IMG/VR virus record: IMGVR_UViG_3300030060_005413
Coordinates: 1 to 39,617 of that record
Source: a virus
Direction: 5' to 3' (one strand)
Length of the DNA stretch: 39,617 nt
The first letter of the stretch is position 1; every line of letters begins with the position of its first letter. Shown in pieces: positions 1 to 8,550 of this stretch. The position numbers were made by a program, and so were the translations under genes. A model generated the notes under the pieces. That model worked only from the letters and a program-made list of their open reading frames with translations, was not told the DNA's origin and ran no database searches.

Positions 1-199
1 TAGTAACTGTTGCTCCATCTAATATCTGAACTTCAGACTGTGTTAGGTCAGCTAAAGCACTTGCTGTATTAGCACCCATTGTTGCTAATTCTGTAAGCTG
101 TGCGTCTGAAGCCTGCTTTGCATCTAACTGAGTCTGAATATTACTTGTTACTCCGTCTGTATGATTTAGCTCACTAGTAGTAGCTGTTACCCCATCTAG
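1..199. repeat. Terminal direct repeat, left copy (contig circularisation overlap)
   Basis: Bases 1-199 match 39419-39617 except at two sites: 73 is C and 39491 is A; 124 is C and 39542 is T. Closing the contig here preserves the fibre reading frame exactly, so this is an assembly overlap of a circular or circularly permuted genome. An identical direct terminal repeat of a virion end would not be expected to differ. Confidence 0.85.
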
Positions 200-1579
200 C
201 AAATTAATTTCTGTAGTTGTAGCGGTCACTCCATCTAAAATATTTAACTCAGAGGCAGTTGCAGTCACACCATCTAAAATATTTAGTTCAGATGCAGTTG
301 CGGTTACACCATCAAGAATATTTAATTCTGCTGTAGAAACAGTCGCTCCATCAAGAATCTGTATTTCTGTAGATGTTATTGCAGCTAAGGCAGAAGAAGC
401 ACCAGACTGCATACCAGATAAGTTGTCTAAGTCAGCGTCATAGGCTTGAACTTGGCTGCCAATACTGACCCCAAGACTTGCTCTGGCTGTTGATCCACTT
501 TCAAGAACAAAATTTGACCCATCACCAACAATGAAATTACCATCAGAAGGTGTAAGACCTGCAATATCAGATAATTGCTGGTCAAAAGCCTGAATATTTG
601 TACCGATGGCTAATCCGAGGGCTGTTCTTGCAGCAGAGGCACTTGTAGCTCCTGTACCACCGTCACCGACAGCTAAAGTTCCTGTTATAGAACTAGCACC
701 TAAATCAACAGCCATTTCTGTTGATTCAATTACTATTCCACCGTTAGATTTAAGGTCAACACTAAACTCATTACCAGACTTATCTAAACCATTTCCAGCA
801 GTTAAATTTCCACCACCACTAAATTGTGTAAAAGCTAAGTTATTTGTACCAACAACTGCAGAACCTTTATCAGTTGTGCAAACAAAACCTTGATCTGCTT
901 GTGTACTGCCTTCGCTTATAAATACAAAAACAGAGGAAGCATCAGCACCAGTAGCAAGGTCATCTGTTCTTACCCATGAACTTGCTTTACAAAGATACAG
1001 CCCATTCTGACTAGCAGTAGATTGATTTTTAACAAGAACTCTATCATTTGCAACTACTGAAACACCATCAATGGTTTGCGTTCCAGAAAGTGTAATGTTT
1101 GCAGTGGTAGCTACTCTTGCAGCTTCTTTTATATCAAGCCCCTGTGCAACTCCATCTACATAGCCTTTAGTTGTAAAGTGAGCATCAGCAGTAGGGGTTA
1201 CTCCACTTACAGGATTAGTAGCACTTGCTAACTGGTCAACTCTATTTGCCTGCACTCCAGTATCAAAATCACTTATCTTGGTATGAGCAAGAGAGGGAAT
1301 ATCAGCAGCGACCAAACTTCTAAATGTAGGTGCAGCAGCCGAGCCAGTAGTAGGTCCTGCTAAAATTGCATTTGCACTTCTTGTATCTGTTTTATTAAAG
1401 AAAGCCCCTGCACCTCCAACAGTGATGATAGAACTTGCTTCATTACTACCTGTATCACCGAAACCATAATATAATTTTAAATCTGCTTCATTAAAAGCCA
1501 ATTCTGATGGAGATAAGCTTGAAGGCGCACCGGCAGACCCACTAGCTGCTCTTTTTTTTATTCTTATTGTGTTAGACAT
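1..1579 (-). CDS. Modular tail fibre protein, N-terminal part (gene runs off the contig start)
   Basis: The ATG is at 1579 and the frame is open to base 1. When the contig is circularised through the 199-bp terminal repeat it continues in frame to the stop at 39123, giving 624 aa. The N-terminus (MSNTIRIKKR) is followed by a segment with GYVDGVAQGLDIKEAARV at roughly residues 135-155, typical of phage tail-fibre proteins. Next comes Gly/Ala-rich fibre sequence with two AxDxxLxxL/SG units (QAFDQQLSDIAG and QAYDADLDNLSG), then two arrays of a 13-residue LDGVTATxSELN repeat. It probably forms an extended trimeric fibre reaching the host surface. It is the last large gene of the leftward late operon and starts only 3 bp after the stop of the preceding small gene. 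Function is inferred from composition and position; the receptor is unknown. Confidence 0.85.
   Translation of the reverse strand, partial: MSNTIRIKKRAASGSAGAPSSLSPSELAFNEADLKLYYGFGDTGSNEASSIITVGGAGAFFNKTDTRSANAILAGPTTGSAAAPTFRSLVAADIPSLAHTKISDFDTGVQANRVDQLASATNPVSGVTPTADAHFTTKGYVDGVAQGLDIKEAARVATTANITLSGTQTIDGVSVVANDRVLVKNQSTASQNGLYLCKASSWVRTDDLATGADASSVFVFISEGSTQADQGFVCTTDKGSAVVGTNNLAFTQFSGGGNLTAGNGLDKSGNEFSVDLKSNGGIVIESTEMAVDLGASSITGTLAVGDGGTGATSASAARTALGLAIGTNIQAFDQQLSDIAGLTPSDGNFIVGDGSNFVLESGSTARASLGVSIGSQVQAYDADLDNLSGMQSGASSALAAITSTEIQILDGATVSTAELNILDGVTATASELNILDGVTATASELNILDGVTATTTEINLLDGVTATTSELNHTDGVTSNIQTQLDAKQASDAQLTELATMGANTASALADLTQSEVQILDGATVT
158..367 (-). repeat. First array of 13-residue LDG repeats in the tail fibre
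   Basis: There are about six consecutive 39-bp units encoding variants of ELNILDGVTATAS, beginning with EIQILDGATVSTA and ending with ELNHTDGVTS. Units differ at synonymous and conservative positions, so they are diverged rather than freshly duplicated. A second array lies at 39273-39452, separated by a coiled linker (QTQLxAKQASDAQLTELA). Confidence 0.85.
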
Positions 1580-1582
1580 GTC

Positions 1583-1819
1583 CTAAAAATTACCTCCATT
1601 AACAAGTTTTTGTTTAGTAACATTGTTATCTAATATCAGTTTATCACCACTCGCTTGATAATACATTATGGAATTATCAACTTTAGCACTATGATCTAAA
1701 GTTATATCAAAGCCTTCTCCTTGTGCGCCTTGTGGACCTGCTGTCTTAACTGTGACAACTCTAGTTTCACCATTAACAGTAACAGTGTTTTTATTTTGTG
1801 TAATTTTAATTTGACTCAT
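1583..1819 (-). CDS. Small fibre-associated protein with collagen-like GPQGAQG
   Basis: 78 aa. The N-terminal half has alternating polar and aliphatic residues suggesting beta strands (KITQNKNTVTVNGETRVVTV), followed by a short collagen-like GPQGAQGEG at about residues 29-37 and a beta-rich C-terminus. The ATG overlaps the stop of the upstream gene by 4 bp and the large fibre gene starts 3 bp after its stop, so the three are likely translated together. Probably a tail-fibre accessory or adaptor. I do not recognise a named family. Confidence 0.7.
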   Translation of the reverse strand: MSQIKITQNKNTVTVNGETRVVTVKTAGPQGAQGEGFDITLDHSAKVDNSIMYYQASGDKLILDNNVTKQKLVNGGNF

Positions 1820-2169
1820 GAAGATTGAAACTCTGTATAACCTTCTTTAACAAAAATTATACCTGCTACATAGTATTCTTGCTTGTCAGATGGGTCTTTT
1901 AACTTTACATCATAATGCAATTCATTAGGTGTAAAAGTTGCTGTTTGTGTTCGAGTTAAACTTATAAAAAAAGTCCCATTAGAAGGTGTTGGAATTGATA
2001 CTGCAAAATCAGCAAATTTAGTTGTTCTTTCTTCATTAAAAACACTTGCAGCTACTTCAAAACCAGTTAAATTAACAGGATTATCGTTACCATCAGTAAC
2101 AGATAATTCCTGTGTGTTATCAGATCTCCTTCTTACCTCAAAGTCATAATCGCCTGCAATAATAGCCAT
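1816..2169 (-). CDS. Small beta-rich tail/baseplate accessory protein
   Basis: 117 aa, predicted all-beta with no membrane segment or signal peptide. It has the look of an Ig-like or BppU-type N-terminal domain: an early DYDFEVRRR strand, a DGNDNPVNLTGF turn and a C-terminal strand ending in EGYTEFQSS. It lies between two small tail-fibre-region genes, 1 bp after the upstream stop and overlapping the next ATG by 4 bp. Assignment to the tail is from context; the fold is a guess. Confidence 0.65.
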   Translation of the reverse strand: MAIIAGDYDFEVRRRSDNTQELSVTDGNDNPVNLTGFEVAASVFNEERTTKFADFAVSIPTPSNGTFFISLTRTQTATFTPNELHYDVKLKDPSDKQEYYVAGIIFVKEGYTEFQSS

Positions 2170-2430
2170 TTAATTATAGGGTGAAGAACCAAGTATATCA
2201 GTTTTCCATTGTGCTTTTAATGCGTCAGCATCACTAGCAGCAGCTATTTCAGAATCAGCAGGTGCATCCCTTAATGCTTGTCTTTTTGCTGCTATATCAG
2301 TTGTACTTGTGCCAGCTTCTAAAGCTTTTGTGAACTCAACATCAAGTTCCTTAAATTTTTCTTCTCTAGCAGCACGAATTTTATCTTTGTGAATTTCTCT
2401 GGCTTTCGCCATATCTATGCCAAATCCCAT
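2170..2430 (-). CDS. Small charged helical protein of the tail-fibre region
   Basis: 86 aa and largely helical. The N-terminal half is rich in Lys, Arg and Glu (KAREIHKDKIRAAREEK), followed by an AAKRQALRDAP motif at about residues 47-57. That KRQALRD motif also appears, as YRQALRDIT, in the tail-fibre assembly chaperone-like protein at 3959-4333. I infer a role in fibre assembly or as a chaperone; this is not established. Confidence 0.65.
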   Translation of the reverse strand: MGFGIDMAKAREIHKDKIRAAREEKFKELDVEFTKALEAGTSTTDIAAKRQALRDAPADSEIAAASDADALKAQWKTDILGSSPYN

Positions 2431-2433
2431 TTT

Positions 2434-2634
2434 TTACTCCGTGTAAGTCCAAGCGTCTCTGAAACTCCTATCTGTAGGAATTGCAGATTTATCAACAGTA
2501 TAAACTGTCTTGCCACTAGGACAATCTTTATCTTTTATTTGGTCTAAAGTTAAATCGCAATTATCTGCTGGAATGACAATATTAATTCCACCCTCATCAT
2601 TCTCATAGATAAATCTGTTGTCTGAATTAGCCAT
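2434..2634 (-). CDS. Small hypothetical tail-region protein
   Basis: 66 aa. Features are an acidic N-terminus, a NIVIPADNCDLTLDQI stretch and a C-terminal IPTDRSFRDAW motif. Proteins ending with a PTDRxFRxAW motif recur, as I remember them, in marine phage tail-fibre regions, but I know of no function. It stands 3 bp upstream of the next gene in the same direction. No signal peptide or membrane segment. Confidence 0.6.
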   Translation of the reverse strand: MANSDNRFIYENDEGGINIVIPADNCDLTLDQIKDKDCPSGKTVYTVDKSAIPTDRSFRDAWTYTE

Positions 2635-2666
2635 AAAGTTTTTCTTTTATTATATCTTAAGTGTTA

Positions 2667-3047
2667 TCAATCGCCAAAAACAGCAACAGTATTAATTTCG
2701 CCATCAAAAGCATACGGAGAGGCATCTTGAAATGAAGATACCAGTGTAAATGTGGTTGTTGTAAAGCTATTAAAACAACCTAAGACCCTAAAACCATCAG
2801 TCGAAGTATTGCCCGCAGCAGTCGCTAAAACATAATTTGCATTACTCATAGCAGAAGCCATAGTAACAGTTGTGTGACCTTGGCTTACATCAGTTATGGA
2901 ACTAACATTGAAAGAATCTCTTATTGCTATTGTTCCAGTTCCATTGTAATTAACCCATGCTTTTGCTCTGCCCTGTGAAATCTCCTCTGGTGTTGAACTG
3001 TGAGCAGCAGAGGTGTTTTGTATTGTGTTGACTTTAAGTGTTGACAT
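2667..3047 (-). CDS. Fibre/adhesin module, MSTLKVNTIQNTS type
   Basis: 126 aa. The N-terminus MSTLKVNTIQNTS is a short adaptor motif common in marine phage tail genes. It is followed by GRAKAWVNYNGTGTIAIRDSFNVSSITD, a beta-rich head domain. It is the third of three consecutive genes that start with MSxL-V-(N/G)-I (with 3050-3442 and 3439-3954). Likely a small receptor-binding or fibre-tip subunit, 2 bp from its neighbour in the operon. Family recognition is from memory; the receptor is unknown. Confidence 0.7.
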   Translation of the reverse strand: MSTLKVNTIQNTSAAHSSTPEEISQGRAKAWVNYNGTGTIAIRDSFNVSSITDVSQGHTTVTMASAMSNANYVLATAAGNTSTDGFRVLGCFNSFTTTTFTLVSSFQDASPYAFDGEINTVAVFGD

Positions 3048-3049
3048 AA

Positions 3050-3442
3050 TTATTCAGTAAAGGTCATCCACATCCTTACTTGATCTTTCCTACTGTTACT
3101 GCTTGTATTTTTGAAAAAAGCAATTTTAAATGAACCAGCAGCTACATCTCCAAAAAATGTACAAGGATAAACATGCGCTCCATCAACTACATCACCATTT
3201 CCTAGACAAGATGCTGCGTATGAATCATGAGCAGTAAAAGCTGTAGTAAAATTCGCAGTGCAAATTCCTTCTCCATTGTCTGTCATACTACTTATTCCAA
3301 AACTTGAGCTTATACTAGCAATTGTCATATCATAACGAACAAATGCTTTAATATATCTTGCTTTTTCTACTCCCGCACTATTTTTTATTACTGGTGCAGC
3401 AGATGAAATGCTTTTAATTGTGCCAACGGCAAGTGTACTCAT
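3050..3442 (-). CDS. Fibre/adhesin module, paralogue of 2667-3047
   Basis: 130 aa. It shares the adaptor start (MSTLAVGTIKSISS) and a related core to the neighbouring gene: KARYIKAFVRYDMTIASISSSFGISSMTDNG here against GRAKAWVNYNGTGTIAIRDSFNVSSITD there. The C-terminal part diverges, as expected for a surface-binding domain under diversifying selection. It overlaps the upstream gene by 4 bp. Probably a tail-tip or fibre subunit. Confidence 0.7.
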   Translation of the reverse strand: MSTLAVGTIKSISSAAPVIKNSAGVEKARYIKAFVRYDMTIASISSSFGISSMTDNGEGICTANFTTAFTAHDSYAASCLGNGDVVDGAHVYPCTFFGDVAAGSFKIAFFKNTSSNSRKDQVRMWMTFTE

Positions 3443-3954
3443 CCTGATACCTCCATTAAAGTTAAGAATGAAAAGAAGTGACCATCATCTTGAAAATCTA
3501 CTGAATTATTATTAGTGTTATCTCTACATAAACCTTGAATTTTATAAGTTGTAGCAGAAGTTGTGTTTGGGGAGTCAAGAATTGATCTCATAATTATATA
3601 ACTTATGCTTGCCATATTTGCATATTGACTTCTAGCTCCATACCCATATTGATAAGTTTGAGTAGGTGGTGAAATTGTAGTTGATCCTCTCACTATTTGA
3701 AGATTACCTGCATTATCATTTGCATCTATAAAGACCCTAGATTGTACATCGTAAGTAACTAAAATTTTACTTGAACTAGAAGTTGGAGTAATTGTTGCAC
3801 TTAGTCCAATATCAGTAAAAGTTGTAGCAGTCATTCTGACTTGAGTATTAGTTTGTTGTTGTACGATTTGAATAATTCCACCACCATAAACATTACCTCC
3901 TGATGAAGGTATGCCAGTTATAGGAATTATTGAATTTACTTTAAGTTGAGACAT
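3439..3954 (-). CDS. Fibre/adhesin module with MSQLKVNSI adaptor
   Basis: 171 aa. It begins MSQLKVNSIIPITGIPSSG, the same adaptor as the two following genes, then has a Gly-rich turn (GGNVYGGG). The C-terminal beta-sandwich-like domain contains ITPTSSSSKILVTYDV, a pattern I have seen in other phage fibre proteins. It ends with FSFLTLMEVSG. The head domain is unrelated to those of its two neighbours, so the three genes share an attachment end and vary the tip. Function is inferred. Confidence 0.7.
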   Translation of the reverse strand: MSQLKVNSIIPITGIPSSGGNVYGGGIIQIVQQQTNTQVRMTATTFTDIGLSATITPTSSSSKILVTYDVQSRVFIDANDNAGNLQIVRGSTTISPPTQTYQYGYGARSQYANMASISYIIMRSILDSPNTTSATTYKIQGLCRDNTNNNSVDFQDDGHFFSFLTLMEVSG

Positions 3955-3958
3955 AGAA

Positions 3959-4333
3959 TTAAGAAGGCTTGGTAGGAAAAGTTACCGAGGACATATCTAA
4001 GTTATAAAGAGAATCTAATTTAGGTGATGCTTTTAGAGTGATGTCACGTAAAGCTTGCCTATAGGTTTTCCATTCATCAGTTTCAGCAACCCCTGTTTCT
4101 TCTGCTTTTATTACGACCCAATCAGTTTCTTTAAGCAAAATATCTCTTTCAAGTCTAAGTAATCTCATAGGTTCTGCATTATTTAATTCAACAACTTTAG
4201 CATTTACTTCAGACTCAGTGGGTTGTGTTTGATTACTATCTAACCATTTAAGACCAGAATAAACATTTCCATAAAGAGCCCACTCAGCTTTTGGTTTTAA
4301 ATACGAAATTGCGTCTTTAATTGAGTATTTCAT
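3959..4333 (-). CDS. Tail fibre assembly chaperone-like protein
   Basis: 124 aa. The C-terminal half contains RDILLKETDWVVIKAEE followed by EWKTYRQALRDITL, the signature of phage tail assembly chaperone proteins (R-x-LL-x-TDW, then W-x-x-YRQALRD). The N-terminal half (ISYLKPKAEWALYG, SGLKWLD) resembles a variable fibre-binding part. It sits between two fibre genes, as expected for a chaperone that helps fold or trimerise a neighbouring fibre. Not a virion protein if the analogy holds. Confidence 0.75.
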   Translation of the reverse strand: MKYSIKDAISYLKPKAEWALYGNVYSGLKWLDSNQTQPTESEVNAKVVELNNAEPMRLLRLERDILLKETDWVVIKAEETGVAETDEWKTYRQALRDITLKASPKLDSLYNLDMSSVTFPTKPS

Positions 4334-4352
4334 AAATCTATTATATACACTT

Positions 4353-5153
4353 TTATACTACAGTCCATGTCTCACCAGAACCAACTGTGACTGTTACGCC
4401 TGATTGAATAGTAATCGGTCCAAAACTACCTGCATTTTTTCCATTTGTTATCGAATAACTTTGTGTAATGGTTTGATCATTTTCCCAGAATATTTCATCT
4501 GAACCTCCGCCCTGTGCTCCAGCACCAGCAACACCCCAACTTAAGTTACCACTCCCATCAGAAATTAAAGCATATCCAGCTACAGTCGTATCAGCATTTG
4601 GAAGTTTCCAAACTACATTACCAGATAAAGTATCGGGTGCTTTAAATCCTACATATTCAGATCCAGCACTTGACGGTTCTGATAATCTTAACTCTTTTTG
4701 ATTATTTAGGGTTATGCCATTCTGATCAAAAAAAGTTGTTTCTGCCGTTGCAAAAGTCAATCCTATTTGATTTGTTCCTTTTTTAAATATGCCTGTTGTG
4801 CTATCTCCAAAATTCAAAGATGGTGCAGAAGCAGACCCATTAGAGGCAGCAAGTACACCTGTAAGACTTCCACCTGATACCGATAAAAAACCAAAGTTAG
4901 TTTGACTTACATTACCTAACGTGACAAAAGCTGAATTAGCGCCATTTCTTATTTTTAATAAGTCTGTATCACTATCTATATGTAACTGATAGGCTGCAAG
5001 GTTGGCAGATCCAGAAGGATCGCCAGCCGCACTATTAACTGTTCTTAAGGATTCAAGAATATCTTTAAGTGCTGTTCTAACTGCCAAACCAGTTCCATTA
5101 TCAGGTGAAAAATTACTTGAAGATTCTTTGCCAGTTGAATTTACTCTTGTCAT
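4353..5153 (-). CDS. Tail fibre protein with shared C-terminal beta module
   Basis: 266 aa. It contains SLNFGDSTTGIFKKG and GFKAPDTLSGNVVWKLPNADTTVAGYALISDGSGNLSWG, spacer motifs of modular phage fibres. The last ~50 residues (EIFWENDQTITQSYSI through GPITIQSGVTVTVGSG) closely match the C-terminus of the protein at 38773-39102. It starts 3 bp after the J-like tip protein gene and probably attaches to or extends the tail tip. No intramolecular chaperone peptidase domain was recognised. Confidence 0.8.
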   Translation of the reverse strand: MTRVNSTGKESSSNFSPDNGTGLAVRTALKDILESLRTVNSAAGDPSGSANLAAYQLHIDSDTDLLKIRNGANSAFVTLGNVSQTNFGFLSVSGGSLTGVLAASNGSASAPSLNFGDSTTGIFKKGTNQIGLTFATAETTFFDQNGITLNNQKELRLSEPSSAGSEYVGFKAPDTLSGNVVWKLPNADTTVAGYALISDGSGNLSWGVAGAGAQGGGSDEIFWENDQTITQSYSITNGKNAGSFGPITIQSGVTVTVGSGETWTVV

Positions 5154-5156
5154 TTA

Positions 5157-8100
5157 CTAAGCACCTTTTCCATATCCTAACGCTTGAAATGTAAATTTCA
5201 CATCTATGACTGCATTTGATGAGTTCTTAAAAACTATTGTAAACCCTGCACCACTTATAGAACTTAAAAGAAAAAATGCACCGCTTGGCATATCCTCTGG
5301 AGCTATAGAGATAGAAGGTGAAAATGCTGTGGTTGATCCACCAATGTCACTTGTTCCTGTGAAAAATGGCTTGCCAAAAACAACTGCTAATCCGCTTGCA
5401 CTTGTTCCTGACTGTAAAGGTGTAGAAATAATATTTCCACTTGATTGATATTTATTTTCTGTTCTTGATGGTAAAAAAGCGTCAAAACCTAATTCTGTAA
5501 ATTTTATATTTTCATTGATATCTACTGATATTAAATTACTTGTAAATTTAAAAGCTCTTGCACTAAATGAACCATTAGTTAAATTTTGCTCTGTTGTGAA
5601 ATTTGAGTTATCTTGTGATATTTGAACTTGTAACCTGCTTTTTAAACGATCACTACCAGCACCGTCAAAATTTAATCTTGCATCTAAATCAGGTATAGAA
5701 TCAAATTGATCTGAAACAAAAAAACCTACACTTTTTATATGTCTTTTAAATCTTACATTAGTAAATACAGATCCTAAGTCAAAAACTGAAGCAAATTCAT
5801 AAGTTCCTGTGAGATTGTTTGCCGGATTTGTAAGTTGTAATGCGTTTGAACTAACAGTCACATTAGTTTTTATGCCACTAAATGATGTTTGCTCTCTTTG
5901 GCTTTTTATTAATAATTCATCTGACATCTCAGGTAAACTTAATTCTACTTTTGCCTCTGTTTCTGATACCCTTCCACCTATATCAGCAAATTTTAAAGAA
6001 TAAGTTCCTGTTAAAGCCGGAAGTATTGCTTCATTTGTAGCTCCATTTATGTTTTCATTCAAATCAGTAGAGTTTGCAAAAGTTGCTTGAGCTAAAGCAC
6101 TAGGTGTATGCCTGATAATACATCTTCCACCAAATTCAACATCCAATGATGTTGTTTTAGTCCATGATAATTTTACTTGTGCATTATTTATTGGTTCAAT
6201 TTCTAAATTTGTTGGATTATCAGGAACAGCCGTCAAACCTATAGTGTCAACACTGACCTCTGTAGGACTTGCGCTTCTTTCTCCATTACTATTTATTGTA
6301 AATATCTGTATAACATAAGTTCCAGCCTCAGATGGTAAAATTTCATGCTCTGATTGTTGTGTGTTAACTACAACTGGATTTTCATTATCTTTAGTAAAAA
6401 TTAATTGATACCCAGAAGCACCATCTACAGATTCCCAATCAATAAAAAGCTTTGGAACAGGTCTATTATTATTTAAAACAATTTTTTCTTCTATTGCTTT
6501 TGTACCATCTGATCCGTTAATTATTTGTGGTGATGGTAAAAGAGAAGTTAATAAATTAATATTTTTTACTGGTAATTGCTCACCATCTTCTATTGCTTCA
6601 TATTTATTAGGATTATGAATTATTGCTGTAATTGAAAAACTTTTTTGTTTATTTTCTTTTATATTTACAACTCTGAAAGATTGTGCTGAAAGAGTTGCAG
6701 ATTCTAAAATATATGGGCTATTAACAACAGGGGCTTGTGAAAAATTATCTGATACATTTACTTCATTGCCATTAGTATAATTTGTAATTACCTTTGTTTC
6801 TACCGTTCCATCTGATAACAAACAACTTATAGTTGGGCTGTCGCTTATATCTGGTAAATTAGTCTGTGAAACATCATCTAAAACTATTTTTACATTAGTA
6901 GCAGATTTAACTAAGCCTCCTCTTCTGGTTGCAGCTTTTACTCTGTCAGCAATACCAATTATATTACCAATTCTTAAAACAGAGCCAGCAGCAATATTTG
7001 TTTCAAACATAACTGTTTCTGTTTGGTTTTGCTGTGTTTGTAAAAACCATTTACCAACTCTTTGAGCCATACCACTTGAAGTAATTCCAAAAGTATTAAT
7101 GTTTTTTGTCTGTGTGCCATATTTTTGTTGTGCAGTACTATCTTTTACAGTCACATAATCTATTTCTTGTGTTTCTAAATTTAAATATGAAATATTTATT
7201 ACATTAAATCTTGTTTTAGATGAACTACCAGAATAAACAAATTCACCATTAATTACATTAGCGTTATTAAAAACATAATCAAAACTAATGGCACTTGGAT
7301 TGTCAATATCTTTTGGAGCATCTTGCGCCACTTTTATCGTACCTTCTTCATAATATGGCATTGACCTCATTACAGAACAAATATTTTTAATTACTGCCAT
7401 TGCATCACGTCTATTATTAATATTTACATTTATAGAAAATCTAGGTTCTTGACCACCATTTCCATCATCTACTAATTGACTGCAATATTTACTAACACCA
7501 AAAAAAGAAAAAACGTCTAACTCTGACTCTGGTATTGAACAACCACTAATGCTATCTGTTAAAAGATCATATAGAACAAAAGCAGGGTCACTTGTCCATT
7601 CTTTATCTGTTTTAAAAGAACCATTAAAAGTGCCAGAATAAATTAATCGACCATTTGTATAATCAACAGTCGCATTATGAGGAATTTTTACAAGTTTTCC
7701 TCTTATTCTAAAAATTCTAGAGGGTGCAGAAGTAAATAATTCTGAAGAAAATCTAAGAGAGGAATATGCAATATTAGGATAGTTATTCTGCTCTCTAATA
7801 ATTTGTCTTATTTCTGCTAAGCGCATTGTATTAAAGGTGTTTTCGTCACCAACATCATTTGCTCTTTCAACACTTACAACTACAGGAAAAAAATTTGTTT
7901 CATTAAAATTTGGAAAATCTTTTAAATTTATACCAAAATCTCTTGAATAAGGGTTGAAACTTTTACCAGTGATTGTTTCATCAATCACTGTTGATTGAGA
8001 AGCATTGTTTGGATTGACTTTTATTAAAACTCTGACGCTTGTAGATTCTCTATTACCATTTTCTGTATTAACTTTAAAAAACTGATCAAATTTTACCTTA

Positions 8101-8546
8101 ATTTGAACAGTGTCAATAGATGAATTTGTTATTGTACCTGATCTAGGAGTTGCAGATCCTCCTACTGGAAAGCTACATTCTTGTCCTTTATCACCTGTAA
8201 TAACTTCACTTGATTGTTGTTGTGCTGCAAACAATACTTCATTATTGGCAGTTCCATCTTGAAACTCAAAAGTAAGTCGATCTTTTGGATAATTAAAATC
8301 TGAATCTATAGGACTTGTATTACTTGCATCACCCTGTAACACAGCAGTTTTATTTAAAAATAAATCTTTAAGAAAGGCATTTTTAAATGCAGCACTTGTT
8401 TTATCAGTAATTCTTGCTTTACTTGCAGTTGCAGAACCTTCAATCTGACCTTCTCCTATTACATCAACAACAGTACCAAAATCAATAGATTTAAGTTTAT
8501 CGTTGCCAAGTAAAGCATCAACAATTTTTCTTACCTGAAAGACCAT
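5157..8546 (-). CDS. Tail tip/host specificity protein J-like
   Basis: 1129 aa, the size expected for lambda J. It starts with a VGEGQIEGSATASKARI-type segment at about residues 29-45, close to the phage J N-terminus. It contains a central TAL/J core with DPAFVLYDLLTDSISGC (about residues 320-336), a further J-type segment (SFDYVFNNANVINGEFVYSG), and one or two fibronectin-III-like repeats in the middle (PRPVPKLFIDWESVDGASG and NPTNLEIEPINNAQVKLSW). The C-terminus is variable beta sequence. It caps the tail tip and binds the host surface. Gene order (M, L, K, I, J-like) is exactly that of lambda. Confidence 0.9.
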   Translation of the reverse strand: MVFQVRKIVDALLGNDKLKSIDFGTVVDVIGEGQIEGSATASKARITDKTSAAFKNAFLKDLFLNKTAVLQGDASNTSPIDSDFNYPKDRLTFEFQDGTANNEVLFAAQQQSSEVITGDKGQECSFPVGGSATPRSGTITNSSIDTVQIKVKFDQFFKVNTENGNRESTSVRVLIKVNPNNASQSTVIDETITGKSFNPYSRDFGINLKDFPNFNETNFFPVVVSVERANDVGDENTFNTMRLAEIRQIIREQNNYPNIAYSSLRFSSELFTSAPSRIFRIRGKLVKIPHNATVDYTNGRLIYSGTFNGSFKTDKEWTSDPAFVLYDLLTDSISGCSIPESELDVFSFFGVSKYCSQLVDDGNGGQEPRFSINVNINNRRDAMAVIKNICSVMRSMPYYEEGTIKVAQDAPKDIDNPSAISFDYVFNNANVINGEFVYSGSSSKTRFNVINISYLNLETQEIDYVTVKDSTAQQKYGTQTKNINTFGITSSGMAQRVGKWFLQTQQNQTETVMFETNIAAGSVLRIGNIIGIADRVKAATRRGGLVKSATNVKIVLDDVSQTNLPDISDSPTISCLLSDGTVETKVITNYTNGNEVNVSDNFSQAPVVNSPYILESATLSAQSFRVVNIKENKQKSFSITAIIHNPNKYEAIEDGEQLPVKNINLLTSLLPSPQIINGSDGTKAIEEKIVLNNNRPVPKLFIDWESVDGASGYQLIFTKDNENPVVVNTQQSEHEILPSEAGTYVIQIFTINSNGERSASPTEVSVDTIGLTAVPDNPTNLEIEPINNAQVKLSWTKTTSLDVEFGGRCIIRHTPSALAQATFANSTDLNENINGATNEAILPALTGTYSLKFADIGGRVSETEAKVELSLPEMSDELLIKSQREQTSFSGIKTNVTVSSNALQLTNPANNLTGTYEFASVFDLGSVFTNVRFKRHIKSVGFFVSDQFDSIPDLDARLNFDGAGSDRLKSRLQVQISQDNSNFTTEQNLTNGSFSARAFKFTSNLISVDINENIKFTELGFDAFLPSRTENKYQSSGNIISTPLQSGTSASGLAVVFGKPFFTGTSDIGGSTTAFSPSISIAPEDMPSGAFFLLSSISGAGFTIVFKNSSNAVIDVKFTFQALGYGKGA

Positions 8547-8550
8547 AATA

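Noticed and set aside
158-367. Short regularly spaced repeats considered as a CRISPR array
   Set aside because: The units are contiguous coding repeats with a 39-bp period, no constant palindromic repeat and no unique spacers.
606-893. Plus-strand open frame inside the tail fibre gene; likewise 5206-5448, 5809-6003 and similar
   Set aside because: They lie opposite well-supported late genes, lack ribosome sites and have no recognisable protein features.
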